Source: an uncultured Synergistaceae bacterium
GTDB lineage: Bacteria > Synergistota > Synergistia > Synergistales > Aminobacteriaceae
Direction: 5' to 3'
Length of the DNA: 40,387 bases
Assembly: GCA_937870605.1 (NCBI GenBank)
Contig: CALMZW010000227.1
Span: forward strand, 1 to 40,387
The notes below the pieces were generated by a model. That model saw only the letters and a program-made list of their open reading frames with translations. It ran no database searches and was not told the DNA's origin. The position numbers and the translations under genes were made by a program. This document shows, one piece after another, positions 18,885-26,742 of the stretch; the first letter of the stretch is position 1; each line of letters opens with the position of its first letter.

Positions 18885-19691
18885 TCAGTCGTCCTGCGGA
18901 CGGGGGAGCGTCGTCCCGTCGCCGAGTTCCGCTCCGAGCCGCAGCGAAATCGCGCGGGCGCTTTCGATCGCGGCCGGAACGAGTTCCGCGACCATGGACT
19001 CCGTGAAGCGCGGGATCGGCCCGGAGACGGTCAGACACGCGACGGGCATGTTGCTCGCGTCGAAGATCGGAACGGCGACGGAGGAGACGCCCTGTTCGCG
19101 CTCCGCGCTGCTCATCTCGTAGCCCCGTGTCCGGACGACGCGCAGGCGTTCCTCCACCTTCGCGGGGTCCACAAGCGTGTTGGGCGTCAGCGGCGTCGCG
19201 TCCTTCAGGATCGACGCGACGTCCTCCGGCTTCATGAAGGCCAGGAAGCAGCGTCCCGAGGCGCCCGCCCAGAGCGGGAACCGGTCGCCGAGTTTCGCGG
19301 ACCGCTTCAGGTTGTGGGAGCTTTCGAGCTGTTCGTAGCAGACGCGGATACGTCCCTCGCGGAGGTAGAGGTTCACCGTCTCGTTGAACCGGCGTCGGAG
19401 TTCTTCCATGTACGGAAGCGCGACGGTCCGCAACGCTCCGCTCCGCTTCGCGAGAGCCCCGAGATAGTAGCAGACGGACCCGAGCCGGAGCTGCCTCGAA
19501 TCCTCGTCCCTGTCGAGAAAGCCCGTTTCGACGAGCGCCGAAACGATCCGCGACGCCGTAGAGAGCGGCAGGGAGAGCTTCGCCGCAATCTCGGAGACGG
19601 AGAGCGCCGGCGCATACCAGGAAAAGCAGGTGAGGACCGAAAGCCCCTTCTTGAGAGCGGCTGTGCCCCCCTCGTGTTCGGATGATCGCAT
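18885..19691 (-). CDS. IclR family transcriptional regulator
   Basis: ALKKGLSVLTCFSWYAPALSVSEIAAKLSLPLSTASRIVSALVETGFLDRD (HTH_IclR) and GASGRCFLAFMKPEDVASIL (effector domain); adjacent to citX and divergent from the lyase operon. Confidence 0.92.
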   Translation of the reverse strand: MRSSEHEGGTAALKKGLSVLTCFSWYAPALSVSEIAAKLSLPLSTASRIVSALVETGFLDRDEDSRQLRLGSVCYYLGALAKRSGALRTVALPYMEELRRRFNETVNLYLREGRIRVCYEQLESSHNLKRSAKLGDRFPLWAGASGRCFLAFMKPEDVASILKDATPLTPNTLVDPAKVEERLRVVRTRGYEMSSAEREQGVSSVAVPIFDASNMPVACLTVSGPIPRFTESMVAELVPAAIESARAISLRLGAELGDGTTLPRPQDD

Positions 19692-19768
19692 GACATGCCT
19701 CCTCCGCTTCCTCTTCGATGCGCGCCGGACGCCTGCCCGTACGCATCAGAATATTGCCTTTTGCCGGA

Positions 19769-19796
19769 TTGACAAGCCCAAAGGATCAGGTATCAT
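19769..19796 (+). promoter_or_regulatory. Predicted sigma-70-type promoter of the lyase/TRAP/citDEF operon
   Basis: TTGACA (19769-19774), 16-nt spacer, TATCAT (19791-19796). Confidence 0.6.
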
Positions 19797-19801
19797 AAAT
19801 A

Positions 19802-19838
19802 TACCACATATTGAAAATCACTTCCATATATTGGAAGT
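19802..19838. promoter_or_regulatory. Tandem putative IclR operators
   Basis: Box A TACCACATATTGAAA (19802-19816) and box B TTCCATATATTGGAA (19822-19836) match at 12/15 positions and are offset by exactly 20 bp. Box B lies in the perfect inverted repeat ACTTCCA-TATAT-TGGAAGT (19820-19838). Confidence 0.5.
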
Positions 19839-19855
19839 TGCCCAAGGAGGCTCCG

Positions 19856-20746
19856 ATGAAGAAAAGTACGATTCTCCGCAGGATCCTGAAGGAACGGCGT
19901 GCGATTCCCGCGCCCGGGGCGCACGATGTAATCTCCGCGAAGCTCATCGAACGCGCGGGGTTCGAGATCATCCAGGTCAGCGGGTTCGGCCTGGCCGCGA
20001 CGTATCTGGGGCTGCCGGACATGGCGTTCCTGTCGTCGACGGATATGCTGAATTTCACGCGCAACATCGTCGACGCCGTGTCGATTCCGGTCATGGGGGA
20101 CGCCGATACGGGGTTCGGAAACAGCATCAACGCGATGCGCGTCACGGAGCAGTATATCAAGGCCGGAGCCGCGGGAATGAATATCGAAGACCAGATGTTT
20201 CCGAAACGTTGCGGGCATATCGAAGGCAAGACGATCGTGTCGATGGAGGAGATGGTCCTGAAGCTCCGCGCGTGCTGCAAGGTGCGCGACGAACTCGATC
20301 CCGACTTCATCATCAACGCGCGAACGGACGCGATCGCGGTCGAAGGCATCGGCGAGGCCATCCGGCGCGGCAACGCGTACGCCGAAGCCGGCGCCGACAT
20401 GATCTTCGTCGAGGCTCCCCGCTCGGTCGATGAGATCAACCGCGCCGTGAAGGAGATCAAGGCGCTCGTGAGCATCAACCTCTTCGACAACGTCGAGGGT
20501 GGAAAGACGCCGCTGGTTCCCGTGAAGGACCTCGCGGCCATGGGCGTCGCGCGCGTGAGCATCCCGGTCGGAACGACCTTCGCGGCGATGCGCGGCGTCG
20601 AGAAGTACCTCGAAGCCATCAAGGGCGGACAGCTCGCTCCCGGCCGGACCGATCTCGTCGCCACCTTCGCCGAGTTCAAGGATCTTGTCGGCGTGCCGAA
20701 GTTCCGGGAGCAGGAGAAGGAATTCCTGCCGAAGTTCGTCGAATAG
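19856..20746 (+). CDS. Isocitrate lyase/PEP mutase superfamily C-C lyase (2,3-dimethylmalate/methylisocitrate lyase- or oxaloacetate decarboxylase-like)
   Basis: MKKSTILRRILKERRAIPAPGAHDVISAKLIERAGFEIIQVSGFG; MGDADTGFGN; GAAGMNIEDQMFPKRCGHIEGK; INARTDA; GADMIFVEAP. RBS AAGGAGG. Confidence 0.88.
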   Translation: MKKSTILRRILKERRAIPAPGAHDVISAKLIERAGFEIIQVSGFGLAATYLGLPDMAFLSSTDMLNFTRNIVDAVSIPVMGDADTGFGNSINAMRVTEQYIKAGAAGMNIEDQMFPKRCGHIEGKTIVSMEEMVLKLRACCKVRDELDPDFIINARTDAIAVEGIGEAIRRGNAYAEAGADMIFVEAPRSVDEINRAVKEIKALVSINLFDNVEGGKTPLVPVKDLAAMGVARVSIPVGTTFAAMRGVEKYLEAIKGGQLAPGRTDLVATFAEFKDLVGVPKFREQEKEFLPKFVE

Positions 20747-20767
20747 ACGCGGAACGAGGGTGACGGC

Positions 20768-21658
20768 ATGAGCGGAGTTCTGGGCTTCATCGGTTTCGGC
20801 GAAGTCGCCTACCACATGTCCAAGGGGCTCAAGGGGGCCGGGTGGGGCGAGATCGTCGGGTTCGACGCCGCGCTTGCGAACGGCGGCGCCTACGCGGACA
20901 CGATCCGTTCCCGCGCGGCGGAAGCCGGGGCCGTCCTGTGCGGCTCGCTCGCCGACATGCTCGCCCGAGCCGACGTCGTTATCGCCGCGGTGCAGGCGAA
21001 GTTCGCGCCGCAGGCCGCGCGCGACGCGGCGCCGCTCATGCGGGCCGGGCAGTTTTACGTGGACGTCACGACGGCGAAACCCGCCTCGAAGCGCGACATG
21101 GAAGCGACGTTCGCGACGCGGGGAATCCGGTGCGTGGACGGAGCGATGCTCGGCCCCCTGCCGGTCAACGGGCACCGCGTGCCGATCCTCGCTTCCGGAG
21201 CGGCGGCGGCCGAATGGGCCGCGATAATGACCCCTTACGGCATGAAGATCGAGGTCATGGAGGGGCATGCGGGGGCGGCCTCAGCGATCAAGCTCGTCCG
21301 AAGCGTCTTCATGAAGGGACTCGAGGCGCTGTTCGTGGAGACGTTCCTGTTCGCGCGCCGGAGCGGGGCCGAGGATATCGTCCTCTCGTCGCTCGCCGAA
21401 ACCCTGAACGTTCCGTTCGAGAACACGGCGCAGCGGATGATCACGGCGGATCTCGTCCACGCGGAGCGGCGCGCGTTCGAAGTCGAGGAGTCCATCGGGC
21501 AGATGCGCGACATCGGCATCGAACCGATCATGGCCGAAGCGACCGTCCGGCGGCTCAAAAAGTCGGCTGCGCTCGGCACGCGCGAGGAACTTGGCGGCGT
21601 CGCGCCGAAGACGTTGGCGGACGTGTACGGGATCTGGCAGGAAAAGAAGTATTGCTGA
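20768..21658 (+). CDS. NAD(P)-dependent oxidoreductase, 6-phosphogluconate dehydrogenase-like N-domain with DUF1932-like C-domain
   Basis: LGFIGFGEVAYHMSKGLKGAG Rossmann motif; VDVTTAKPASKRDMEATFATRGIRCVDGAMLGPLP; GHAGAASAIKLVRSVFMKGLEALFVETFLFARRSG. Confidence 0.82.
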   Translation: MSGVLGFIGFGEVAYHMSKGLKGAGWGEIVGFDAALANGGAYADTIRSRAAEAGAVLCGSLADMLARADVVIAAVQAKFAPQAARDAAPLMRAGQFYVDVTTAKPASKRDMEATFATRGIRCVDGAMLGPLPVNGHRVPILASGAAAAEWAAIMTPYGMKIEVMEGHAGAASAIKLVRSVFMKGLEALFVETFLFARRSGAEDIVLSSLAETLNVPFENTAQRMITADLVHAERRAFEVEESIGQMRDIGIEPIMAEATVRRLKKSAALGTREELGGVAPKTLADVYGIWQEKKYC

Positions 21659-21722
21659 TCCCGTCGGAACGGGGCGTCCTCCGGCGATCGGGGAACGCGA
21701 CAGAGAAAGGAACGGGTGAACG

Positions 21723-22415
21723 ATGTCCGTAGGATTCCGTGTCTATATGAAACGAAACATGCCGCCGAGGGAGCTGGTCGAGGCGTTCCGTTCGATTCCG
21801 GCCGCGAATGTCGCGGACTGCATGGGGCGGCACTTCGCGATGCTTCCCGAGATTCGCCGGATGACGCTCCCCGGGGAGCTGAATATGGCCGGCGTCGCGC
21901 TGACCGTGAAGACGTGTTACGGCGACAACCTGATGATCCACCAGGCGTTCGACATGGCGGTCGAGGGGGATGTCGTGGTCGTCTCCAACGAGGGCGGGCG
22001 GAACCGTTCGCTGATGGGGGAGATCATGTTCGAGTACGCGAAGCGCAAGGGGATCGCCGGGATCGTTCTGGACGGCCCGCTTCGCGACGCGGGCGCCATC
22101 GCGGCCGGCGGCCTTCCCGTGTACGCGACCGGCTCGACGCCCGGCGGCCCGTACAAGGAGGGGCCGGGAGAGGTGAATGTTCCGGTCTCGTGCGGCGGAG
22201 TCGAGGTGCACCCCGGAGATATCATCGTCGGCGACGAGGACGGCGTCATCGTCATCCCCCGGCGCGACGCGGAACGCGTCTTGCGCGAGGCGCAGGCGTT
22301 CCAGAAGAGCGATACGGCGAAACTCCGGGCGGCGATCGACGGAACGGCCGACAGAAGCTGGGTTCGCAAGCAGCTCGACGCGAAGAAGTGCGAGTTTCTC
22401 GACGAGGCGTATTGA
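21723..22415 (+). CDS. RraA family protein (4-hydroxy-4-methyl-2-oxoglutarate/4-carboxy-4-hydroxy-2-oxoadipate aldolase-like)
   Basis: AANVADCMGRHFAMLPEIRRM; GDVVVVSNEGGRNRSLMGEIMFEYAKRKGIAGIVLDGPLRDAGAIAAGGLPVYATG; VHPGDIIVGDEDGVIVIPR. Confidence 0.9.
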   Translation: MSVGFRVYMKRNMPPRELVEAFRSIPAANVADCMGRHFAMLPEIRRMTLPGELNMAGVALTVKTCYGDNLMIHQAFDMAVEGDVVVVSNEGGRNRSLMGEIMFEYAKRKGIAGIVLDGPLRDAGAIAAGGLPVYATGSTPGGPYKEGPGEVNVPVSCGGVEVHPGDIIVGDEDGVIVIPRRDAERVLREAQAFQKSDTAKLRAAIDGTADRSWVRKQLDAKKCEFLDEAY

Positions 22416-22536
22416 TCCCGAAGCGTTTTGCACTGTGGTCTTCGGACTTCTTGCGTGTCGCCGGAAAGAGCGGATTTGTTTTTCCCCGGGTGCGGGGAGT
22501 GAAGCGGATGGAATCCAATTCAAGGGAGGGTGTGCA

Positions 22537-23490
22537 ATGAAGCGGAGTTGGGGAGCACTTGCGGTTGCGTTGGTTCTTGTTGTGGCGGCGGCGCCTGTTT
22601 TTGCGGCGGATGTGTTTGTCCGGATCGGAACGAGTACGGTGGGCGGCGGATTCTACCTGATCGGAAACACGATCGCGCAGCTCGGGACCGCGAAGATGAA
22701 GGAAATCAACTTCACGGCCGTGACCGGAGGATCGGTCAAGAACTGCATGAACCTCGGAACGAAGGATATGGAGCTCGGCATGGTGCAGTCGTCCACCGTG
22801 AACGACGCGTGGAACGGAACCGGCTCCTTCAAGGACAAGCCGATCAAGACGCTGCGCTATGTGACCGCGATTTATCCGATGCCCGCCCACATTCTCGTGA
22901 ACACCGACGCGGGGATCAAGAGCATCGCCGACTTCAAGGGCAAGAAGGTCGATTTCGGCTCCGTCGGACAGGGGATCGAGGTCAATACGCGCGAGTTCAT
23001 GTCCGTGTACGGACTCGCCGACGCCGACGTCACCGTCGAACGCTTCGGGCGCTCCGAGGTCGAGGAGGCGCTCAAGACGGGCGACTCCCAGGCCCACATC
23101 TGGACGACGAACGCGCCGAACGCGCAGGTTTCCGACATGATCCGCTCCGGCAAGGTCGGCCTGATTCCGATCGAGACCGCCAAAATCCACGAAATCGTCA
23201 TGAAGTTCCCGCACTATGCGCCGGCGGTCATCCCCGGGGGGACCTACCCCGGATACGACAAGGACGTCCAGGTCGTCGCGGCGATCGGCTCGCTGCTGAC
23301 CTACGAGGATATGCCCGAAGACGTCATCTACAAGATCACGAAGATGCTTCACGAAAACGTGCCGTTCCTTCGCGAGCGCCTGAATTACTTCTCGAACTTC
23401 GAACTCAAGACGGCGCTCGACGGCATGGCCGTTCCGCTGCACCCGGGCGCAAAGAAATACTACGTCGAAAAGGGACTTCTGAAGGAGTAA
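22537..23490 (+). CDS. TAXI family TRAP transporter solute-binding protein
   Basis: Signal peptide MKRSWGALAVALVLVVAAAPVFA; VRIGTSTVGGGFYLIGNTIAQL; FKGKKVDFGSVGQGIEVNTREFM; IPGGTYPGYDKDVQVVA. Confidence 0.9.
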   Translation: MKRSWGALAVALVLVVAAAPVFAADVFVRIGTSTVGGGFYLIGNTIAQLGTAKMKEINFTAVTGGSVKNCMNLGTKDMELGMVQSSTVNDAWNGTGSFKDKPIKTLRYVTAIYPMPAHILVNTDAGIKSIADFKGKKVDFGSVGQGIEVNTREFMSVYGLADADVTVERFGRSEVEEALKTGDSQAHIWTTNAPNAQVSDMIRSGKVGLIPIETAKIHEIVMKFPHYAPAVIPGGTYPGYDKDVQVVAAIGSLLTYEDMPEDVIYKITKMLHENVPFLRERLNYFSNFELKTALDGMAVPLHPGAKKYYVEKGLLKE

Positions 23491-23528
23491 CGGCCCGGGG
23501 TTCCAGTCCGGACGAAACGGAACGACGC

Positions 23529-23554
23529 CGGGGGAGGGGAAATCCCCTCCCCCG
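23529..23554 (+). promoter_or_regulatory. Intercistronic hairpin between the TAXI binding protein and the fused permease
   Basis: CGGGGGAGGGGA / TCCCCTCCCCCG near-perfect palindrome, 12-bp arms on paper around AA; weak T-content downstream (CTTTCTTG). Confidence 0.55.
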
Positions 23555-23581
23555 CTTTCTTGAAAAGGGAGGTTTCGGACC

Positions 23582-25504
23582 ATGGATCCAAACGATCTTC
23601 TTCTCGAAGAGGAAGACCAGAAGCCCGTCGCGGGGAAAAAGCGGTCATTGACCGGCCGGCTCGGGACGCTGATCACGGTGCTCACGGTGAGCCTCGCGGC
23701 CTTCCAGCTGTACACGGCTTTCTTCGGCCTGTTCCCGGCCATGCAGCAGCGCAGTCTCCACATGGCCTTCGTTCTGCCCCTCATCTTCCTCATCTATCCG
23801 ATGCGCACGTCGTCCCCGACGGCGCGTCCCTCGATTCCGGACTGGATTCTGGCGGCGATCGCGGCGGTCTGCACGCTCTACATCTATATGAACTATGAGG
23901 ACATCGCGAACCGCGCCGGAATGTACAAACCCTTCGAACTCTACCTCGGCGCGCTGATGATCTTCATCGTCTTCGAATCCGGGCGCCGCGTCCTCGGGTA
24001 CTCCCTGCCGATCTTCTGCGGCTTCTTCCTCTTCTTCGCCTACTTCGGGCGCTCCATGCCCGGACCGTTCCGCCATTTCGGGCTGTCGATCCCGAGGATC
24101 ATCGAGGAGCTCTACCTCACGACGGACGGGCTCTTCGGCCTCGTGACGGGCGTGTCGGCGACGTACATCTACCTGTTCATCCTGTTCGGCGCCTTCCTCG
24201 GGTCCACCGGGACCGCGAAGTTCTTCAACGACCTCGCGATGGCGCTGACCGGGCATCTCAAGGGCGGCCCCGCCAAGATCGCCGTCCTCTCGAGCGCCCT
24301 GATGGGCACGATCAGCGGAAGCACGTCGGCGAACGTCGCGACGACGGGGACGTTCACGATCCCGCTCATGAAGAAGATCGGATACCTGCCCCACTTCGCG
24401 GGCGCGGTCGAAGCGGCCGCCTCCACGGGGGGCCAGATCATGCCGCCGGTTCTCGGGGCTGCGGCCTTCATTATCGCCGACACGCTCGGGATCTCGTACC
24501 TCAAGGTGCTCGTGGCGTCCGTCGTTCCGGCGATCCTCTACTTCTTCGGGATCTGGTGCAGTTTGAGCCTCGAGGCGTCGAAGCTCGGCCTCAGGGGGCT
24601 CGACAAGAGCATGCTGCCGAAGGTGAAGGATGTCGTCCTGAAGAACGGGTACAAGTCCATCCCGCTCTTCGGGATCATCTATTTCCTCGTTCAGGGGTAC
24701 AATCCGCTCTACGCGGCGTGCTGGGGCATCATCCTCGCCGTGGTTCTGAGCTTCGTGCGCAAGGAAGACCGGATGGAGCCGAAGAAGTTCATCAAAACGC
24801 TCGAGGACGGCTCGAAGAGCGCCCTGTCCGTGGCGGTCGCGTGCTTCATCGTCGGCGTGGTCATCGGAATGATGGGCGCCACCGGCATCGCGCTGCGCGT
24901 CGGGGACGCGATCCTCACTATGACCCAGGGGAGCCTCGCGCTCACGCTGATCGCCACGATGCTTCTCGCCATCGCGCTCGGAATGGGAATGCCCACGACG
25001 GCGAGCTACGTCATGGCCAGCGCCGTGGGCGCGCCCGCGCTCATCCTTCTGGGCTGCAAGCCGCTCGACGTGCACTTCTTCGTCTTCTATTTCGCGGCGC
25101 TCTCGTCGATCACGCCGCCCGTATGCGTCGGCGCCTACACGGCCGCCGGAATCGCCGGAGCGGATCCCAACAGGACCGCATTCGCCTCGATACGGCTCGG
25201 GCTCGCGGGGTTCGTCATCCCGTTCGTGTTCATCTATTCACCCGAGCTGTTGCTGACGAACGTGACGAACTGGTTCTCGTTCGGCATCGCCGTAGTGACG
25301 GCGTGCGTCGGCGTCTTCTCCCTGGCCATCGCCACCGAGGGCTACGCGCTCGGGCCGGTCTCGCTTCCCCTGCGGCTCGTCGCGCTGGCCGCCGCGATCC
25401 TGCTGATCGTTCCGGGGATCGTTACGGACGCCGTCGGGATCGGACTTCTCGCGTTGGTTGTCGTTCTCAGTCGCCGCTCCGTGACAGCCGGAACGGGGCG
25501 CTGA
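23582..25504 (+). CDS. TRAP transporter fused permease (DctQM-type, TAXI-associated)
   Basis: 640 aa; HLKGGPAKIAVLSSALMGTISGSTSANVATTGTFTIPLMKKIGYLPHFAGAVEAAASTGGQIMPPVLGAAAFIIAD is a hallmark of fused TRAP permeases. Confidence 0.93.
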   Translation: MDPNDLLLEEEDQKPVAGKKRSLTGRLGTLITVLTVSLAAFQLYTAFFGLFPAMQQRSLHMAFVLPLIFLIYPMRTSSPTARPSIPDWILAAIAAVCTLYIYMNYEDIANRAGMYKPFELYLGALMIFIVFESGRRVLGYSLPIFCGFFLFFAYFGRSMPGPFRHFGLSIPRIIEELYLTTDGLFGLVTGVSATYIYLFILFGAFLGSTGTAKFFNDLAMALTGHLKGGPAKIAVLSSALMGTISGSTSANVATTGTFTIPLMKKIGYLPHFAGAVEAAASTGGQIMPPVLGAAAFIIADTLGISYLKVLVASVVPAILYFFGIWCSLSLEASKLGLRGLDKSMLPKVKDVVLKNGYKSIPLFGIIYFLVQGYNPLYAACWGIILAVVLSFVRKEDRMEPKKFIKTLEDGSKSALSVAVACFIVGVVIGMMGATGIALRVGDAILTMTQGSLALTLIATMLLAIALGMGMPTTASYVMASAVGAPALILLGCKPLDVHFFVFYFAALSSITPPVCVGAYTAAGIAGADPNRTAFASIRLGLAGFVIPFVFIYSPELLLTNVTNWFSFGIAVVTACVGVFSLAIATEGYALGPVSLPLRLVALAAAILLIVPGIVTDAVGIGLLALVVVLSRRSVTAGTGR

Positions 25505-25507
25505 CAC

Positions 25508-25840
25508 ATGAATTCCGGGCATGAAAACGCGGTTCCCGGCCGCGGCGTCGCAGGATCGTTCGAGTCCTGCGACGCGCTGGTGGTCGTGACGCTCCCACTT
25601 CCCCTGCCCGGAGGGGGGGCGAGCGCCTCCGGGGGAGTGTCGCTGCATCTTGAAAGCCCCTCCCTGGCGGTTTGCGGGGAGCGGATGCGGCGCGTGGCGC
25701 TGGAAACGCTGCGCGCTCTCGATGTGAACGACGCCGATGTGGCTATCAGCGACCGGGGAGCGCTCGACTGCACGCTGGCGGCCCGTGTCGAGACCGCGGT
25801 CCGGCGCGCCCGCGCTTCCGCGGAGGTGAACCGTCCGTGA
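25508..25840 (+). CDS. citD: Citrate lyase acyl carrier protein (gamma subunit)-like, divergent
   Basis: AGSFESCDALVVV (Ser attachment-site motif equivalent to AGTLESSD) and DRGALDCTLAARVETAVRRA; immediately upstream of citE. Confidence 0.82.
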   Translation: MNSGHENAVPGRGVAGSFESCDALVVVTLPLPLPGGGASASGGVSLHLESPSLAVCGERMRRVALETLRALDVNDADVAISDRGALDCTLAARVETAVRRARASAEVNRP

Positions 25841-26742
25841 CGACGACCCTGCGTCGCAGTTCGCTGTACGTTCCGGGAAACAACCCGTCGATGCTGATCA
25901 ATGCGGGAATCTACGGGGCCGACGTCCTCGTCTTCGACCTTGAGGACGCGGTGCCCTTCGCCGAGAAGGACGCCGCGCGCATCCTTCTCCGCAACGCGTT
26001 GTCGGCGGTCCGCTACGCTTCCGCCGAGGTAGTCGTCCGGATCAACTCGCTCTCGACGCCGTTCGGGCGGGAGGATCTCGACGTGATCGTCCCGCAGCGT
26101 CCGGACACGATCCGCATCCCGAAGTGCGAGACGGCGCGCGACGTGACGGACGTCGACCGGGCCGTCGGAGAGCTGGAGGCGGCGTCGGGGATCGAACGCG
26201 GCTCGATTCGCTTCATGCCGATCATCGAGACGGCGCTCGGCGCGTGGAACGTCATGGAGATCGCGACGGCGTGCCCGAGGGTCACGGCGTTGAACTTCGG
26301 CGCGGAGGATTACACGGCGGATATCGGCGCGATCCGCACGAAGGACGGGACGGAGCTTGCGGACCTGCGCGCTCGGATGCTTCTGGCCGCTCGCGTCGCG
26401 GGCGTTCAGGCGCTCGACTCGGTCTATTCCGATGTCGCGGACGACGACGGATTGTACGAGGAGTCCCGCCGGGCGCGGATCCTGGGGTTCGACGGCAAGT
26501 CGGTGATTCATCCGCGGCAGATTCCGGTCGTTCATCGGGCGTTCACGCCGTCGGAAAAGGAAATCGCGGCGGCGCTGCGCGTGGAGCGCGGACTCGCCGA
26601 GGGCAAAAGAATGGGCGTCGGCGTCGTCGTCGTCGACGGAAAGATGGTTGACGCCCCGGTGCTGAAGCGGGCGCGGAAGGTGCTCGAACTGGCCCGGGCG
26701 GCCGGAGCGCTTCCGAAAGAGGAGGAATCGTCATGCCGCTGA
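25837..26742 (+). CDS. citE: Citrate lyase beta subunit-like (CitE)
   Basis: GTG start overlapping the citD TGA; LRRSSLYVPGNNPSMLINAGIYGADVLVFDLEDAVPFAEKDAAR; RIPKCETARDV; IIETALGAWN; NFGAEDYTADIGA; GFDGKSVIHPRQIPVV. Confidence 0.93.
   Translation: MTTTLRRSSLYVPGNNPSMLINAGIYGADVLVFDLEDAVPFAEKDAARILLRNALSAVRYASAEVVVRINSLSTPFGREDLDVIVPQRPDTIRIPKCETARDVTDVDRAVGELEAASGIERGSIRFMPIIETALGAWNVMEIATACPRVTALNFGAEDYTADIGAIRTKDGTELADLRARMLLAARVAGVQALDSVYSDVADDDGLYEESRRARILGFDGKSVIHPRQIPVVHRAFTPSEKEIAAALRVERGLAEGKRMGVGVVVVDGKMVDAPVLKRARKVLELARAAGALPKEEESSCR

Noticed and set aside
19793-21268. 491-aa minus-strand ORF antisense to the lyase and dehydrogenase genes
   Set aside because: Spans two recognisable sense genes and their promoter; shadow ORF.
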